A stretch of DNA of 7,428 bases, taken from assembly GCA_051745935.1 (NCBI GenBank), contig JBNJEM010000395.1, forward strand, positions 1-7,428, in the 5' to 3' direction. Position numbers and translations under genes: made by a program. This DNA is from JBNJEM01 sp051745935. GTDB lineage: Bacteria > Planctomycetota > Planctomycetia > Pirellulales > Pirellulaceae. Below the pieces are notes generated by a model. That model had not been told where the DNA came from. It saw only the letters and a list, made by a program, of their open reading frames with translations, and did not search any database. Positions 1-6,472 of the stretch are shown one piece after another (positions within the stretch are counted from its first letter, which is position 1; each line of letters begins with the position of its first letter).

Positions 1-1
1 C

Positions 2-1372
2 AATCTTCCCATGTTCTTTGGAAAAGCCCTGGGGCAACGATCATTCGACATGGCGTCGGAATCCATCGCCATCTATCAACCCCGTGACATCCTGCTCGTC
101 TTGGACCTCTCCGGCTCAATGAACGACGACAGTGAACTCAAGAGCATCGGGAGATTTGGAAAAGATGTCATCATGGACGGCCTGGAAACCATCTATCAAG
201 AGCTCGACAGTCCGGAGTACGGCGATGTCATGGAATTCGAGCCCCAATACATCACCGTGGAAGGTGTCGATCCGGCCCTTCCGTCCATGCCAAAGATCAC
301 GGTGGAGTACCGCTACCGGTCCGTGTATGTCACGTCCACCAAGGATCTTTCCAACGTGGTGATCCGCGGCTACGACGATCACGACACGAAGTTCGATGGC
401 CTGTCGGGGCACGCGGGAACCTTTGGAACCGGCGACCGGATCAAACGCGTTTGGGTGAAATCTGGCCCGAACGACAGCGGCGAAGGGCCGGGTTACGGCG
501 AGCCGTTCGACTTTCACCCGGACCGGATTCGTGCCATCATCAAGACGGCCCTGGGTCTGGATGACGTGGAGTACCCCTATAACTCAGGTAGTTGGAACGA
601 CTTCATTGACTACGGCCGATATGACTGGGACAACTACAATGCCGGATTTCATTACCAGTTCGGCTACGCGAACCTGATCAACTATTGGCTCGAAAGAAAG
701 CCCGCCCATCACCAGACGCGTGATTTGTGGAAAGTCAGCGCTCAGCCCATTACGGCGGTCAAGGACGCGGTCGACGCCTTTATGGAGTACGTTACGCTGG
801 TCGACACCAACGACCGACTCGGCCTGGCCGTTTACAACACCTCGGATGGAGAAGGCGAGGTCATCGAAGTCGAAAACGGCACGGGGGAATTGGTGCCTCT
901 AATTCATGATACTGTCATGGAGGGCGAGGGGTTCGACAAAGTCGTGGAGGCATCGAATAGACGTCAAGCGGGTCATTACCACGACTATACCAATATCGGC
1001 GCGGGCATGGAGGCGGCGCGGGAGATGTTGAAAACTGAACCAGACGGCGGCGCGGGACGCGTGGGGGCGTTCAAGATGATCGTGCTCATGACCGACGGGC
1101 GCGCGAACTGGCACAACGGATCCTACAGCACGTCGGCGGCCGAACACCACGTGATTTCCGAAGCGTACGCCGCGGCGGATCAACATTTGCCCATCGTGAC
1201 CATTAGCTTGGGCGCGGGCGCCGACACGGGATTGATGCAAGAAGTCGCCGACATCACGCACTCCCGACACTTCAATATCCCCGGCGGGCAAAGCGTGGAC
1301 GAGTACCGCCAAGAGCTGATCGACGTGTTCCGGGAAATCGCCGACGACCGGCCTCTGCAACTGGTCAAGTAA
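2..1372 (+). CDS. VWA-domain TadG-like protein (5' partial)
   Basis: The frame is open to the left edge, so the N-terminus is missing; the first ATG inside the window is at 11. Numbering from that Met (453 residues visible), a von Willebrand factor A fold is clear. The strand before the first metal site reads RDILLVLDLSGSM, giving the MIDAS residues D32, S34 and S36. T327 (in DYTNIGAGM) and D362 (in VLMTDG) complete the metal site. Between the first MIDAS and the next VWA helix (from about residue 243) lies an insert of about 200 residues, rich in Tyr, Trp, Asn and Asp around 188-226. The residues just before the VWA domain (FFGKALGQRSFDMASESIA) resemble the end of the TadE/TadG-like pseudopilin region, so the missing part probably holds a membrane anchor. 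Family knowledge: TadG-type proteins belong to Flp/Tad pilus or surface assembly. The exact role here is inferred. The gene ends at a strong terminator and no other tad gene is visible. Confidence 0.85.
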   Translation, partial: NLPMFFGKALGQRSFDMASESIAIYQPRDILLVLDLSGSMNDDSELKSIGRFGKDVIMDGLETIYQELDSPEYGDVMEFEPQYITVEGVDPALPSMPKITVEYRYRSVYVTSTKDLSNVVIRGYDDHDTKFDGLSGHAGTFGTGDRIKRVWVKSGPNDSGEGPGYGEPFDFHPDRIRAIIKTALGLDDVEYPYNSGSWNDFIDYGRYDWDNYNAGFHYQFGYANLINYWLERKPAHHQTRDLWKVSAQPITAVKDAVDAFMEYVTLVDTNDRLGLAVYNTSDGEGEVIEVENGTGELVPLIHDTVMEGEGFDKVVEASNRRQAGHYHDYTNIGAGMEAAREMLKTEPDGGAGRVGAFKMIVLMTDGRANWHNGSYSTSAAEHHVISEAYAAADQHLPIVTISLGAGADTGLMQEVADITHSRHFNIPGGQSVDEYRQELIDVFREIADDRPLQLVK

Positions 1373-1398
1373 CGAACGTCTCCCGGCGACGCCCCGAG

Positions 1399-1429
1399 AA
1401 GCCGCTCTTTTTCCGGAGCGGCTTTTTTT
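1399..1429 (+). terminator. Rho-independent terminator after the VWA gene
   Basis: A perfect 9-bp stem, AAGCCGCTC (1399-1407) with GAGCGGCTT (1416-1424), closes an 8-nt loop and is followed at once by more T (1425-1429). It starts 26 nt after the VWA stop codon and has a T tail only on the + strand, so it should end the VWA transcript. Confidence 0.9.
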
Positions 1430-1776
1430 GCGCGGCGATCGGGTCGGTTGTTTGGCCGCCGCCGAAGCACTCAAACATCCGTCGAATCACCAGGTTCAGG
1501 GCGTCTCGTCGCCTCACCGCAACGTCTGATAATGTTTCTTATGTTCGGTTACACCCCTGGTTTTTCCCGGGAAAACACGGGGTTCACGCTCGTCCACCCA
1601 GCGATTGAACGTCGGAAGCCACCGTCATTCGCCGGGCCTCGACACCACGGCCACCGGTGCTCGATCCCCGCCCGCCCTGCAACTTCCCGCGTCCCTGTCA
1701 TCGATCCCCAGTCAAACAAACCCCGGCTCAACGCGACCATCCGATGACAACCATCAGCGACATACCGAGAGATGAA
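1430..1776. other. Non-coding spacer with a GC-rich hairpin
   Basis: Open frames exist here but none has a convincing ribosome site, recognisable domain or conserved-looking composition, so I call no gene. The one clear structure is an imperfect hairpin at 1554-1582: CCCC (1554-1557) pairs with GGGG (1579-1582), and GTTTT plus CCC pairs with GGG plus AAAAC (1560-1576) with one extra T. It has no T tail. The spacer leads directly into repeat copy 1. Confidence 0.5.
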
Positions 1777-1881
1777 ATATATTTCAGGCGGTTGGATTTT
1801 TCCGGGTGGAACGCTGCCCGACGCAAGCCGTCCTCCCGTTGGTCGGACTCGCGGCGGAGAAAGTCATCCGCGACCGGTATA
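1777..1881 (+). repeat. ~100-bp intergenic repeat, copy 1 (sense orientation)
   Basis: Single copy, taken as the reference orientation. It runs from ATATATTTCAGGCGG to GCGACCGGTATA. Its 42-bp core at 1813-1854 is identical in all five copies in the window. Three stem-loops can be drawn: TTCC/GGAA with a GGGT loop; CCGAC/GTCGG in the core, extendable by CAA/TTG past one bulged G; and TCGCGG (1849-1854) with CCGCGA (1868-1873) around a 13-nt loop. Relative to the other copies it differs at one position near the first stem (AACGCTG, not AAAGCTG) and within the third loop. It lies between the terminated VWA gene and the 3' end of the oppositely oriented cvpA-like gene, that is between two converging genes. 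Confidence 0.9.
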
Positions 1882-1958
1882 AAGATCGACCCTCGTCCAC
1901 CGAAGACACGCCGCCGGCCCGGCGAAACATCGAATATCGAATGCCGCCAGCCAAGCCG

Positions 1959-2507
1959 CTACCCCCCCTGCTCCGCCGCTTCCGCCGACGCCTCCAACCG
2001 CTCATTCACCACATCAAGATACGGCCTCACCATCTCCTGGATCTCGGCGGGCAGCAACTCAGGCGACTGATCCAGAATGATGGACACCAAAAAGCCACTT
2101 TTCGACTGAGCAATCGGCCGGCGTCCCTCGTCGCCCAACACGGTGACCGCGAGAAGCGTGATGATGACACATAAAACCATGCCTTTCGCGAAACCGAGCA
2201 AAGCACCCAGTTGACGGTCGAACGCCTTCAGCTTGAGTCGATCAATGAAGGTGCTCAACCATCGGAAAACAATCCAGATCAGGAGCAGCGTGAGGACGAA
2301 GAGGCCCAGCATGGCGAGCAGCACGTTCCACGGTGAGTCCAGGGGAAGGTACGCGGCACACGCGTCACGGAACTCGTACGCGACCCAATAGCTTGCAAAG
2401 AGGCTTACCAGCGACGCGACTTGCCAAACCAGGCCCTTCCAGGCACCAATCGCGGTGGCGATCAATAGCACTGCTAGCATTACCATGTCGTACGTTTCGA
2501 TCGTCAT
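1959..2507 (-). CDS. CvpA-family integral membrane protein
   Basis: A 182-residue protein from the ATG at 2507. Four hydrophobic segments are visible at about 8-24, 26-44, 60-84 and 100-122, followed by a polar, acidic C-terminal tail ending in EQGG. The stretch DRQLGALLGFAKGMVLC (97-113) is the family hallmark: a short basic loop, then a Gly-rich start of the last helix. Length and topology match CvpA/colicin V production proteins of the inner membrane. In enterobacteria cvpA is needed for colicin V export and is linked to envelope stress and bile tolerance; the molecular function in other phyla is unknown. A GTG at 2525 in the same frame would add six residues (MRSWER). I prefer the ATG, which has GGGAG three bases upstream and AGGAG ten bases upstream, but the choice is not secure. 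It is transcribed alone, converging with the VWA gene. Confidence 0.85.
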   Translation of the reverse strand: MTIETYDMVMLAVLLIATAIGAWKGLVWQVASLVSLFASYWVAYEFRDACAAYLPLDSPWNVLLAMLGLFVLTLLLIWIVFRWLSTFIDRLKLKAFDRQLGALLGFAKGMVLCVIITLLAVTVLGDEGRRPIAQSKSGFLVSIILDQSPELLPAEIQEMVRPYLDVVNERLEASAEAAEQGG

Positions 2508-2589
2508 CCGCTCCCAGCTCCTCACGGCGTAACCTGCTGCTAAATCAGCGATCGCAATGATGCAACACCGACGCGGCGGAAATCCGCGG

Positions 2590-2650
2590 TCATTGGTCGT
2601 TCGTCATTCTCATTCGTCATTCGTCATTGGTGATTGGTGATTGGTGATTC
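2590..2650. repeat. Degenerate heptamer tandem repeat (TCATTCG/TGATTGG)
   Basis: About eight to nine successive 7-mers can be read: TCATTGG, TCGTTCG, TCATTCT, an overlapping TCATTCG, TCATTCG, TCATTGG, TGATTGG, TGATTGG, and a partial TGATTC. The sequence drifts from a TCATTCG type on the left to a TGATTGG type on the right. A 7-bp period cannot be translated in a fixed frame, fitting a non-coding slippage-prone array. Heptameric tandem repeats of this style are known from intergenic regions in other bacteria such as cyanobacteria; no relationship is implied. Confidence 0.85.
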
Positions 2651-2661
2651 TTTCGCGTATT

Positions 2662-2803
2662 AGCCGTGACAGCGCGCTCGTGCTCTGTCAAACCCAAAAG
2701 TTGGGGTGGAACCGGCGCTGCAAACGCTGCTGGGCGTACCTTGCAAGAACACACAGGCAAAGCCACTGGCAACCAACCCTAAGATTAAGCCGTGACAGAG
2801 CAC
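2662..2803. repeat. Stretch bounded by paired 11-mers, possible small non-autonomous element
   Basis: AGCCGTGACAG occurs as a direct repeat at 2662-2672 and 2788-2798. Independently, GTGCTCTGTCA at 2680-2690 is the perfect reverse complement of TGACAGAGCAC at 2793-2803. The left end is itself a hairpin: TGACAG (2667-2672) with CTGTCA (2685-2690), plus inner GC/GC pairs after one mismatch. There is no transposase and no clear target duplication. A MITE-like or REP-like element is possible; a structured regulatory RNA is an alternative. Confidence 0.55.
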
Positions 2804-2952
2804 TAGTATACGTTTGAACCCGCTCGCAACCAATTGCCGCCGCGTAAATCAATCTTGGCAGAACACCGCTTATTTCGCTACAGTCCGTGGAGCGTGGAAA
2901 AAGGCAGGGGGGGGTGGTTTGCAAGAGGCACGCCGAGTTGAGCGTGGCGAAC

Positions 2953-2956
2953 GGAG
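2953..2956 (+). promoter_or_regulatory. Ribosome binding site fixing the hydrolase start
   Basis: GGAG sits five bases before the ATG at 2962. This supports starting the protein at MADFKTHV rather than at upstream in-frame starts, and it places the conserved family His at residue 7. Confidence 0.6.
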
Positions 2957-2961
2957 ACGCA

Positions 2962-3690
2962 ATGGCCGACTTCAAAACTCATGTGGCGGGCTCGACCCTC
3001 GTTGGTGTTGGGCTGGGAATGGCGGGCTACAACTATGGAATCCCCTTACAGAGCTGCCTGCTAGCAGGCGGGCTGTGTGGTGTGGCGGGCATTCTACCCG
3101 ATTTGGACAGTGACAGCGGCATACCGTATCGCGAATCCGTGGCGTTCATTTCCGCATTCGTGCCCATCATGTTGATTCGGCGTTTCCAAGCACTGGATTG
3201 GACGCGTGAATCAGTGATCTTGGCCTGCGCTCTGTTGTATCTTTTCATTCGCTTTGGGGTGGCTGAACTATTCCGCCGCTACACGGTCCATCGGGGGATG
3301 TGGCACAGCATTCCCGCGGCCATCTCGGTGGGGCTGTTGACGTTTCTCATTACCGCGCACCGCCATTTCGATCTTCGCGTGTACTGGACACTGGCCGCGA
3401 TGGCTGGATTCATAACCCATTTGGTTCTGGACGAGTTATACAGTGTTGACTTTCGCGGAGTTCGGCTCAAGCAGTCATTTGGCACGGCACTCAAGTTTTG
3501 GTCGACGCGAGGGGCGTGGCCAAACATTTCGGCGTATGGCAAGCTCATCCTGCTCGGGGTACTCGCCTGGGGGGACCCCGGGCTGATGGAGTACATGGAC
3601 ACGCATCATCCGCTTCCCAACGCGGCGCGGCAACTTGACGAACACATTGAACTCGGGGAACAGCCTGGCGAGGACGGCATCTGGCGGTAG
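2962..3690 (+). CDS. YdjM/DUF457-type putative metal-dependent hydrolase, membrane-bound
   Basis: A 242-residue protein starting MADFKTHV. The family signature is present in order: TH at 6-7 near the N-terminus, GILPDLDSD at 43-51 (D47, D49, D51), HRGMWHS at 110-116 (H110, H115), and THLVLDE at 152-158 (H153, D157). Hydrophobic segments at about 30-46, 60-72, 84-100, 117-132 and 140-156 make it an inner-membrane protein with the His/Asp cluster near the membrane. This is the pattern of the LexA-regulated YdjM group (COG1988), annotated as metal-dependent hydrolases by similarity to phospholipase C-like active sites; substrate and reaction are not established. The C-terminal tail (from about 207) is polar and probably cytoplasmic. 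I see no SOS box upstream. An upstream in-frame ATG at 2887 would add 25 residues of unlikely sequence. The gene stands alone, converging with the phosphatase. Confidence 0.85.
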   Translation: MADFKTHVAGSTLVGVGLGMAGYNYGIPLQSCLLAGGLCGVAGILPDLDSDSGIPYRESVAFISAFVPIMLIRRFQALDWTRESVILACALLYLFIRFGVAELFRRYTVHRGMWHSIPAAISVGLLTFLITAHRHFDLRVYWTLAAMAGFITHLVLDELYSVDFRGVRLKQSFGTALKFWSTRGAWPNISAYGKLILLGVLAWGDPGLMEYMDTHHPLPNAARQLDEHIELGEQPGEDGIWR

Positions 3691-3937
3691 CACGGCGACG
3701 CTTGCGCCCAAGCGATGTCCGCGCAGAGCGTTCCAGGACAGCGAGGATTGGACGGTGGGACTGGGCCGACATATGGCACGCTTCGCGGAATCCAGCTCGG
3801 ACCGTTCCGAGGCTGGCACCGGGATGGGGACGCGTCTGACGCGATAGAAACTCGACGATTCACATGAGGCCTCTTTATCCCGTTGTCGTTATGACGGAGC
3901 TCGATAAGAGTGGGCAGCGGAACAAAAACTCCCACCT
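3691..3937. other. Convergent spacer with three stem-loops
   Basis: No gene is supported. Three hairpins can be drawn: CGCTTG/CAAGCG with a 4-nt loop at 3699-3714, eight bases after the hydrolase stop; CCAGCTCGG/CCGAGGCTGG with one bulge at 3792-3816; and, on the - strand just after the phosphatase stop, AGAGGTGGG with CCCACTCT at 3907-3939. None has a real T tract, so they are weak or Rho-assisted transcript ends at best. Confidence 0.4.
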
Positions 3938-4582
3938 CTAATGCAAATGAAAGGCCGCGTTGGTGGTCAATACTTTTGTTTGGCCATCCCGATAGCGAAT
4001 CACGTTGACGCCGCAATTATCTTGATCAATGCCGCGTGCCCGAGCTATCGGCACGTGAAGCAAACTGGCCAGCAGAACCCGATTGACGACATTGTGTCCC
4101 ACCACCAGGACGACGCTTCCTAGATGGTTTTGGAACAACTCTCTGACGAGCGGCAATACTCGCGTTTGCACCTGCGTCAAGTTTTCACCTCCCGCGTACC
4201 CATGCTCGGCGGGATTTACCATGAAACGACGGTAGGCTTCCGGCTCATCCCGTTCGATCTGGTCCCATGAGCATCCTTCCCAGCGTCCGACATCGACCTC
4301 GTGTAGTCGGTCGACAGGAACGGGATCCAGTCCGTGTGGCCGAGCAATGATGGACGCGGTCTCCATCGCTCGTTGCAACGGGCTGCTGAAAGCCTTGGTG
4401 ATGGGATGATTCGAAAGGAACCGCGCCGTGGTCTCCGCTTGCAGCTGCCCTTCTGGAGAGAGTCCGATATTGTTCCCCCGCCCTTGAATTCTGGGAGGTC
4501 GCGCTAGGTTGTTCATCGTCGCCGCATGGCGGACTAGAAACGCGATGCAGGTATTTTCAGACGCAGTGTATGCCATGGCCAA
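3938..4582 (-). CDS. Histidine phosphatase family protein (phosphoglycerate mutase-like)
   Basis: A 214-residue protein counted from a TTG at 4582. The histidine phosphatase catalytic set is complete: the RHA motif LVRHAATMNN with R18 and nucleophile H19; the second Arg in SSPLQRAMETA (R71); the acid in LHEVDVGRWEG (E95); and the second His in VVGHNVVNRVLL (H163). Length and motif spacing fit the small branch-1 family (CobC/GpmB-like), which removes phosphate from small molecules through a phosphohistidine intermediate; the substrate cannot be read from the sequence. No signal peptide or membrane segment is seen, so it should be cytoplasmic. The start is uncertain: AAGGA (4589-4593) is six bases from TTG 4582 but twelve from ATG 4576, which would remove two residues. 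It lies downstream of pdxA on the same strand, separated by the repeat pair, so co-transcription is possible. Naming it gpmB or cobC would go beyond the evidence. Confidence 0.88.
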   Translation of the reverse strand: MAMAYTASENTCIAFLVRHAATMNNLARPPRIQGRGNNIGLSPEGQLQAETTARFLSNHPITKAFSSPLQRAMETASIIARPHGLDPVPVDRLHEVDVGRWEGCSWDQIERDEPEAYRRFMVNPAEHGYAGGENLTQVQTRVLPLVRELFQNHLGSVVLVVGHNVVNRVLLASLLHVPIARARGIDQDNCGVNVIRYRDGQTKVLTTNAAFHLH

Positions 4583-4588
4583 TCATTA

Positions 4589-4593
4589 TCCTT
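4589..4593 (-). promoter_or_regulatory. Ribosome binding site of the phosphatase gene
   Basis: Read on the - strand this is AAGGA, followed by six bases and TTG, or twelve bases and ATG. The spacing favours the TTG start at 4582. It lies 25 bp beyond the end of repeat unit A. Confidence 0.5.
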
Positions 4594-4617
4594 GTAGGTA
4601 TGCCTCAACCCCCAATA

Positions 4618-4717
4618 TACCGGTCGCGGATGACTTTCGTGCCCGCGAGTCCGACCAACGGGAGGACGGCTTGCGTCGGGCAGCTTTCCATGCGGAAGAA
4701 TCCAACCGCCTGAAATA
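4618..4717 (-). repeat. ~100-bp intergenic repeat, tandem unit A
   Basis: Unit of 100 bp in inverse orientation to copy 1, tandem with unit B. The 42-bp core (4643-4684) is identical to the other four copies. It is the most diverged unit in the first stem-loop, whose loop reads GCAT instead of GGGT, and it has GATTC in place of GATTT beside that stem. In the third stem-loop TCGCGG/CCGCGA is kept and the loop begins GCACG, as in unit B only. Confidence 0.9.
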
Positions 4718-4819
4718 TACCGGTCGCGGATGACTTTCGTGCCCGCGAGTCCGACCAACGGGAGGACGGCTTGCGTCGGGCAGCTTTCCACCCGGAAAAA
4801 TCCAACCGCCTGAAATATA
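4718..4819 (-). repeat. ~100-bp intergenic repeat, tandem unit B
   Basis: Directly adjoins unit A with a 100-bp period. On the - strand it begins 14 bases after the pdxA stop codon, so the pdxA transcript runs straight into it. It shares the GCACG third-loop variant with unit A but the GGGT first loop with copies 1, C and D. This suggests local duplication followed by change in unit A. Confidence 0.9.
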
Positions 4820-4833
4820 ACCAATAGCCCCCT

Positions 4834-5889
4834 TCACCGCGCCGTCCAATGCAGCTGGTGGCGGCAAGGAACGAGCGTGGCGGCCGTCTGAATCGCCGCG
4901 ACCATGGATTCACACTGAGCGGTTCCCTGCCAGGCGCGATCATGAGCCGTGCCGTGTGCCACGCTGGTGCGGATCACGGGTAGACCGAGGGTAACATTAA
5001 CGGCATGATGCATCGTTAACAGCTTCAGCGCGATATGGCCCTGATCATGATACATGGCGACAACGGCATCGAACTCGCCAGCGGCCGCTCGTGCCATGAG
5101 GGTATCTGCCGGAAAGGGACCATGGATGTCGAGTCCCACCGTTCGCGCGTGTTCAACCGCCGGGCGAATGACTCGTGATTCCTCGTCTCCAAATAGCCCT
5201 CCTTCCCCGGCATGCGGGTTAAACGCGCAGACGCCAATTCTGGGAGGCTGGGAGATGCCGTGGGCGTTCAGCATTGCCTGGGTCATGGTACGGGCGAGGC
5301 TCGCGGTCTGCACGATGCGCTCGCTCGACAAGAGATTGGACACATCGCGCAAGGCCATATGAAGCGTTACATGGGCGACGGCCAGGCCATGTTGATGTCG
5401 GGCCGTCCTATCCGGCGCCAAATACAGCATCATGGCCACCTGATTGACGGAGCACAGGTCGGCCAGCAGTTCGGTATGTCCGGGATAGTCATGCCCCGCG
5501 GCCGACAACGCGGCCTTGTTTAACGGCGCCGTAACAATCGCGTCCACGCTGCCGGCTTGGGCCAATCGAACCGCCTCCGTGACAGATTGATAGGCCGCCT
5601 CTCCCCCGCGGCGGTCAACCTGGCCCGCTAAGGCGGAAATTGCCTCCTCCGTACAGCACGCAAGGCAAGGCAACCGCCAGCGGGATGACTTCCCTTCCTT
5701 CGCTCGATCCACGGTCACCACGCGTGCCGGTGAGCCGGCCAGTCGCGCGGCCTGGCGCATGATGTCGGGATGCCCCAGCACCACCGCTCGACACGCCGCG
5801 TGCACCTCCGGGCGCGCCCATGCCTTGGCGATGATTTCCGGACCAATGCCCGTGGGGTCCCCCATTGTGACTGCCAGTAGTGGTTTCAT
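4834..5889 (-). CDS. pdxA: 4-hydroxythreonine-4-phosphate dehydrogenase (PdxA family)
   Basis: A 351-residue protein starting MKPLLAVTMGDPTGIGPEI, a full family length. PdxA oxidises 4-(phosphooxy)-L-threonine with NAD(P)+ in the DXP-dependent pyridoxal phosphate pathway, in the cytoplasm as a metal-dependent dimer. Visible motifs: GDPTGIGPE at 10-18; TAPLNK at 120-125; GHTELLA at 137-143, with substrate-binding H138 and T139; H177 in LHMALRD; NPHAGEGG at 224-231 with H226; AMYHDQG at 278-284 with H281; and VNVTLGLPVIRTS at 297-309. H177, H226 and H281 match the three metal-binding histidines of the E. coli enzyme. Small departures are HMAL where HLPL is usual and SVAHGTAHDRAW near the C-terminus. 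The related PF04166 branch (DenD/PdxA2) uses phosphorylated sugar acids, so substrate is likely but not certain. The ATG at 5889 has only a weak ribosome site. Transcription runs into the repeat pair and the phosphatase. Confidence 0.92.
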   Translation of the reverse strand: MKPLLAVTMGDPTGIGPEIIAKAWARPEVHAACRAVVLGHPDIMRQAARLAGSPARVVTVDRAKEGKSSRWRLPCLACCTEEAISALAGQVDRRGGEAAYQSVTEAVRLAQAGSVDAIVTAPLNKAALSAAGHDYPGHTELLADLCSVNQVAMMLYLAPDRTARHQHGLAVAHVTLHMALRDVSNLLSSERIVQTASLARTMTQAMLNAHGISQPPRIGVCAFNPHAGEGGLFGDEESRVIRPAVEHARTVGLDIHGPFPADTLMARAAAGEFDAVVAMYHDQGHIALKLLTMHHAVNVTLGLPVIRTSVAHGTAHDRAWQGTAQCESMVAAIQTAATLVPCRHQLHWTAR

Positions 5890-5973
5890 CGCACTCGCTT
5901 TGGCATCGACGAAGAAGGTCCTATCCGATGTGAATTTGGCGAGACCCGGCTGAATTGGCTGTCAAGGGACATT

Positions 5974-5987
5974 AGCCTGGCCAGGCT
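5974..5987. promoter_or_regulatory. Perfect 14-bp palindrome upstream of pdxA
   Basis: AGCCTGGCCAGGCT is its own reverse complement, with one further outer T/A pair after a mismatch. It is 85 bp before the pdxA start, a suitable place for a dimeric regulator on the pdxA promoter. No regulator gene is nearby and I recognise no named operator, so the role is inferred. Confidence 0.4.
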
Positions 5988-6389
5988 GACGCACAGGGCC
6001 GCCAATCGGCTAAACCGTTCCGATTTTCCGATGCCCAGGCTGCTGTCGAGTCAAAGGGACACGCCACCGCTGGCAAACACAACGTATGGCGTGCGGGACG
6101 GTTACGTCGAAAGCACTCGACCGCCTTTGCGTCATTCACGGTGGCGTGAAGTATAGACGGTCCACCCGTAAGCGAGGAGAGGGGGCCCCGGTTTTCATGC
6201 CCGTGCCCAGCTCTGTGTTTCAGCCCCCCTGGACCGGGATCTTCCAGTGGATCGTGATAAGAGAATGGCCCTGAAGTGGTTTCATATCATTTGAGACAAA
6301 AACATGGGGGGGTGACGAGCCCGTTGTAATCTTTCCATCCCACCCCTATTTTTGATAGCAAGGCAAACCGGACATCGGCGGAGATCACG

Positions 6390-6419
6390 TTGACCCAAGA
6401 CACGTTCTCCTCCCATAAT
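6390..6419 (+). promoter_or_regulatory. Candidate sigma70-type promoter for dtd
   Basis: TTGACC at 6390-6395 is a five-of-six match to the -35 box, and CATAAT at 6414-6419 a five-of-six match to the -10 box, with an 18-bp spacer. It would give a leader of about 145 nt before dtd, containing the 6460-6472 palindrome. Planctomycete promoters are poorly defined, so this rests on the general bacterial consensus. Confidence 0.4.
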
Positions 6420-6459
6420 CCAAGGCATTTTGGAAGCAAATGCTCGACTTTGTCACAGG

Positions 6460-6472
6460 CTGTAAAATACAG
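6460..6472. promoter_or_regulatory. 13-bp interrupted palindrome in the dtd leader
   Basis: CTGTA-AAA-TACAG has perfect 5-bp arms around three A. It lies about 40 bp downstream of the candidate -10 box, compatible with an operator. It is not a gamma-proteobacterial LexA box, which needs eight bases between CTGT and ACAG; here there are five. Confidence 0.3.

Larger units (their letters stand above)
2508..2961. other. Divergent spacer rich in repeats
   Basis: This gap separates the - strand CvpA gene from the + strand hydrolase gene and should hold both promoters, though I see no convincing -35/-10 pair. It contains the heptamer array and the 11-mer-bounded stretch listed separately. The remaining 2804-2952 part shows no recognisable gene. 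Frames open here extend into the hydrolase gene from upstream but lack a better start than 2962. Confidence 0.5.

Noticed and set aside
1448..2174. Open frames spanning the spacer and repeat copy 1 on the + strand
   Set aside because: They overlap the well-supported CvpA gene on the other strand or the repeat, show low-complexity Arg/Pro/Ser-rich composition typical of GC-rich shadows, and have no ribosome site or domain.
2688..2975. Open frame on the - strand across 2688-2975
   Set aside because: It overlaps the start of the hydrolase gene and the 11-mer-bounded stretch, and its Cys/Arg/Leu-rich translation resembles no protein I know. It is probably a frame through a repeat element.
3475..4016. 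Open frames on the - strand overlapping the hydrolase 3' end and the spacer
   Set aside because: They run antisense to clearly coding sequence, have Arg/Pro-rich composition and lack recognisable motifs.
6460..6472. LexA/SOS box
   Set aside because: The arms match CTGT and ACAG but the spacing is five rather than eight bases, and the downstream gene is dtd, not an SOS gene.
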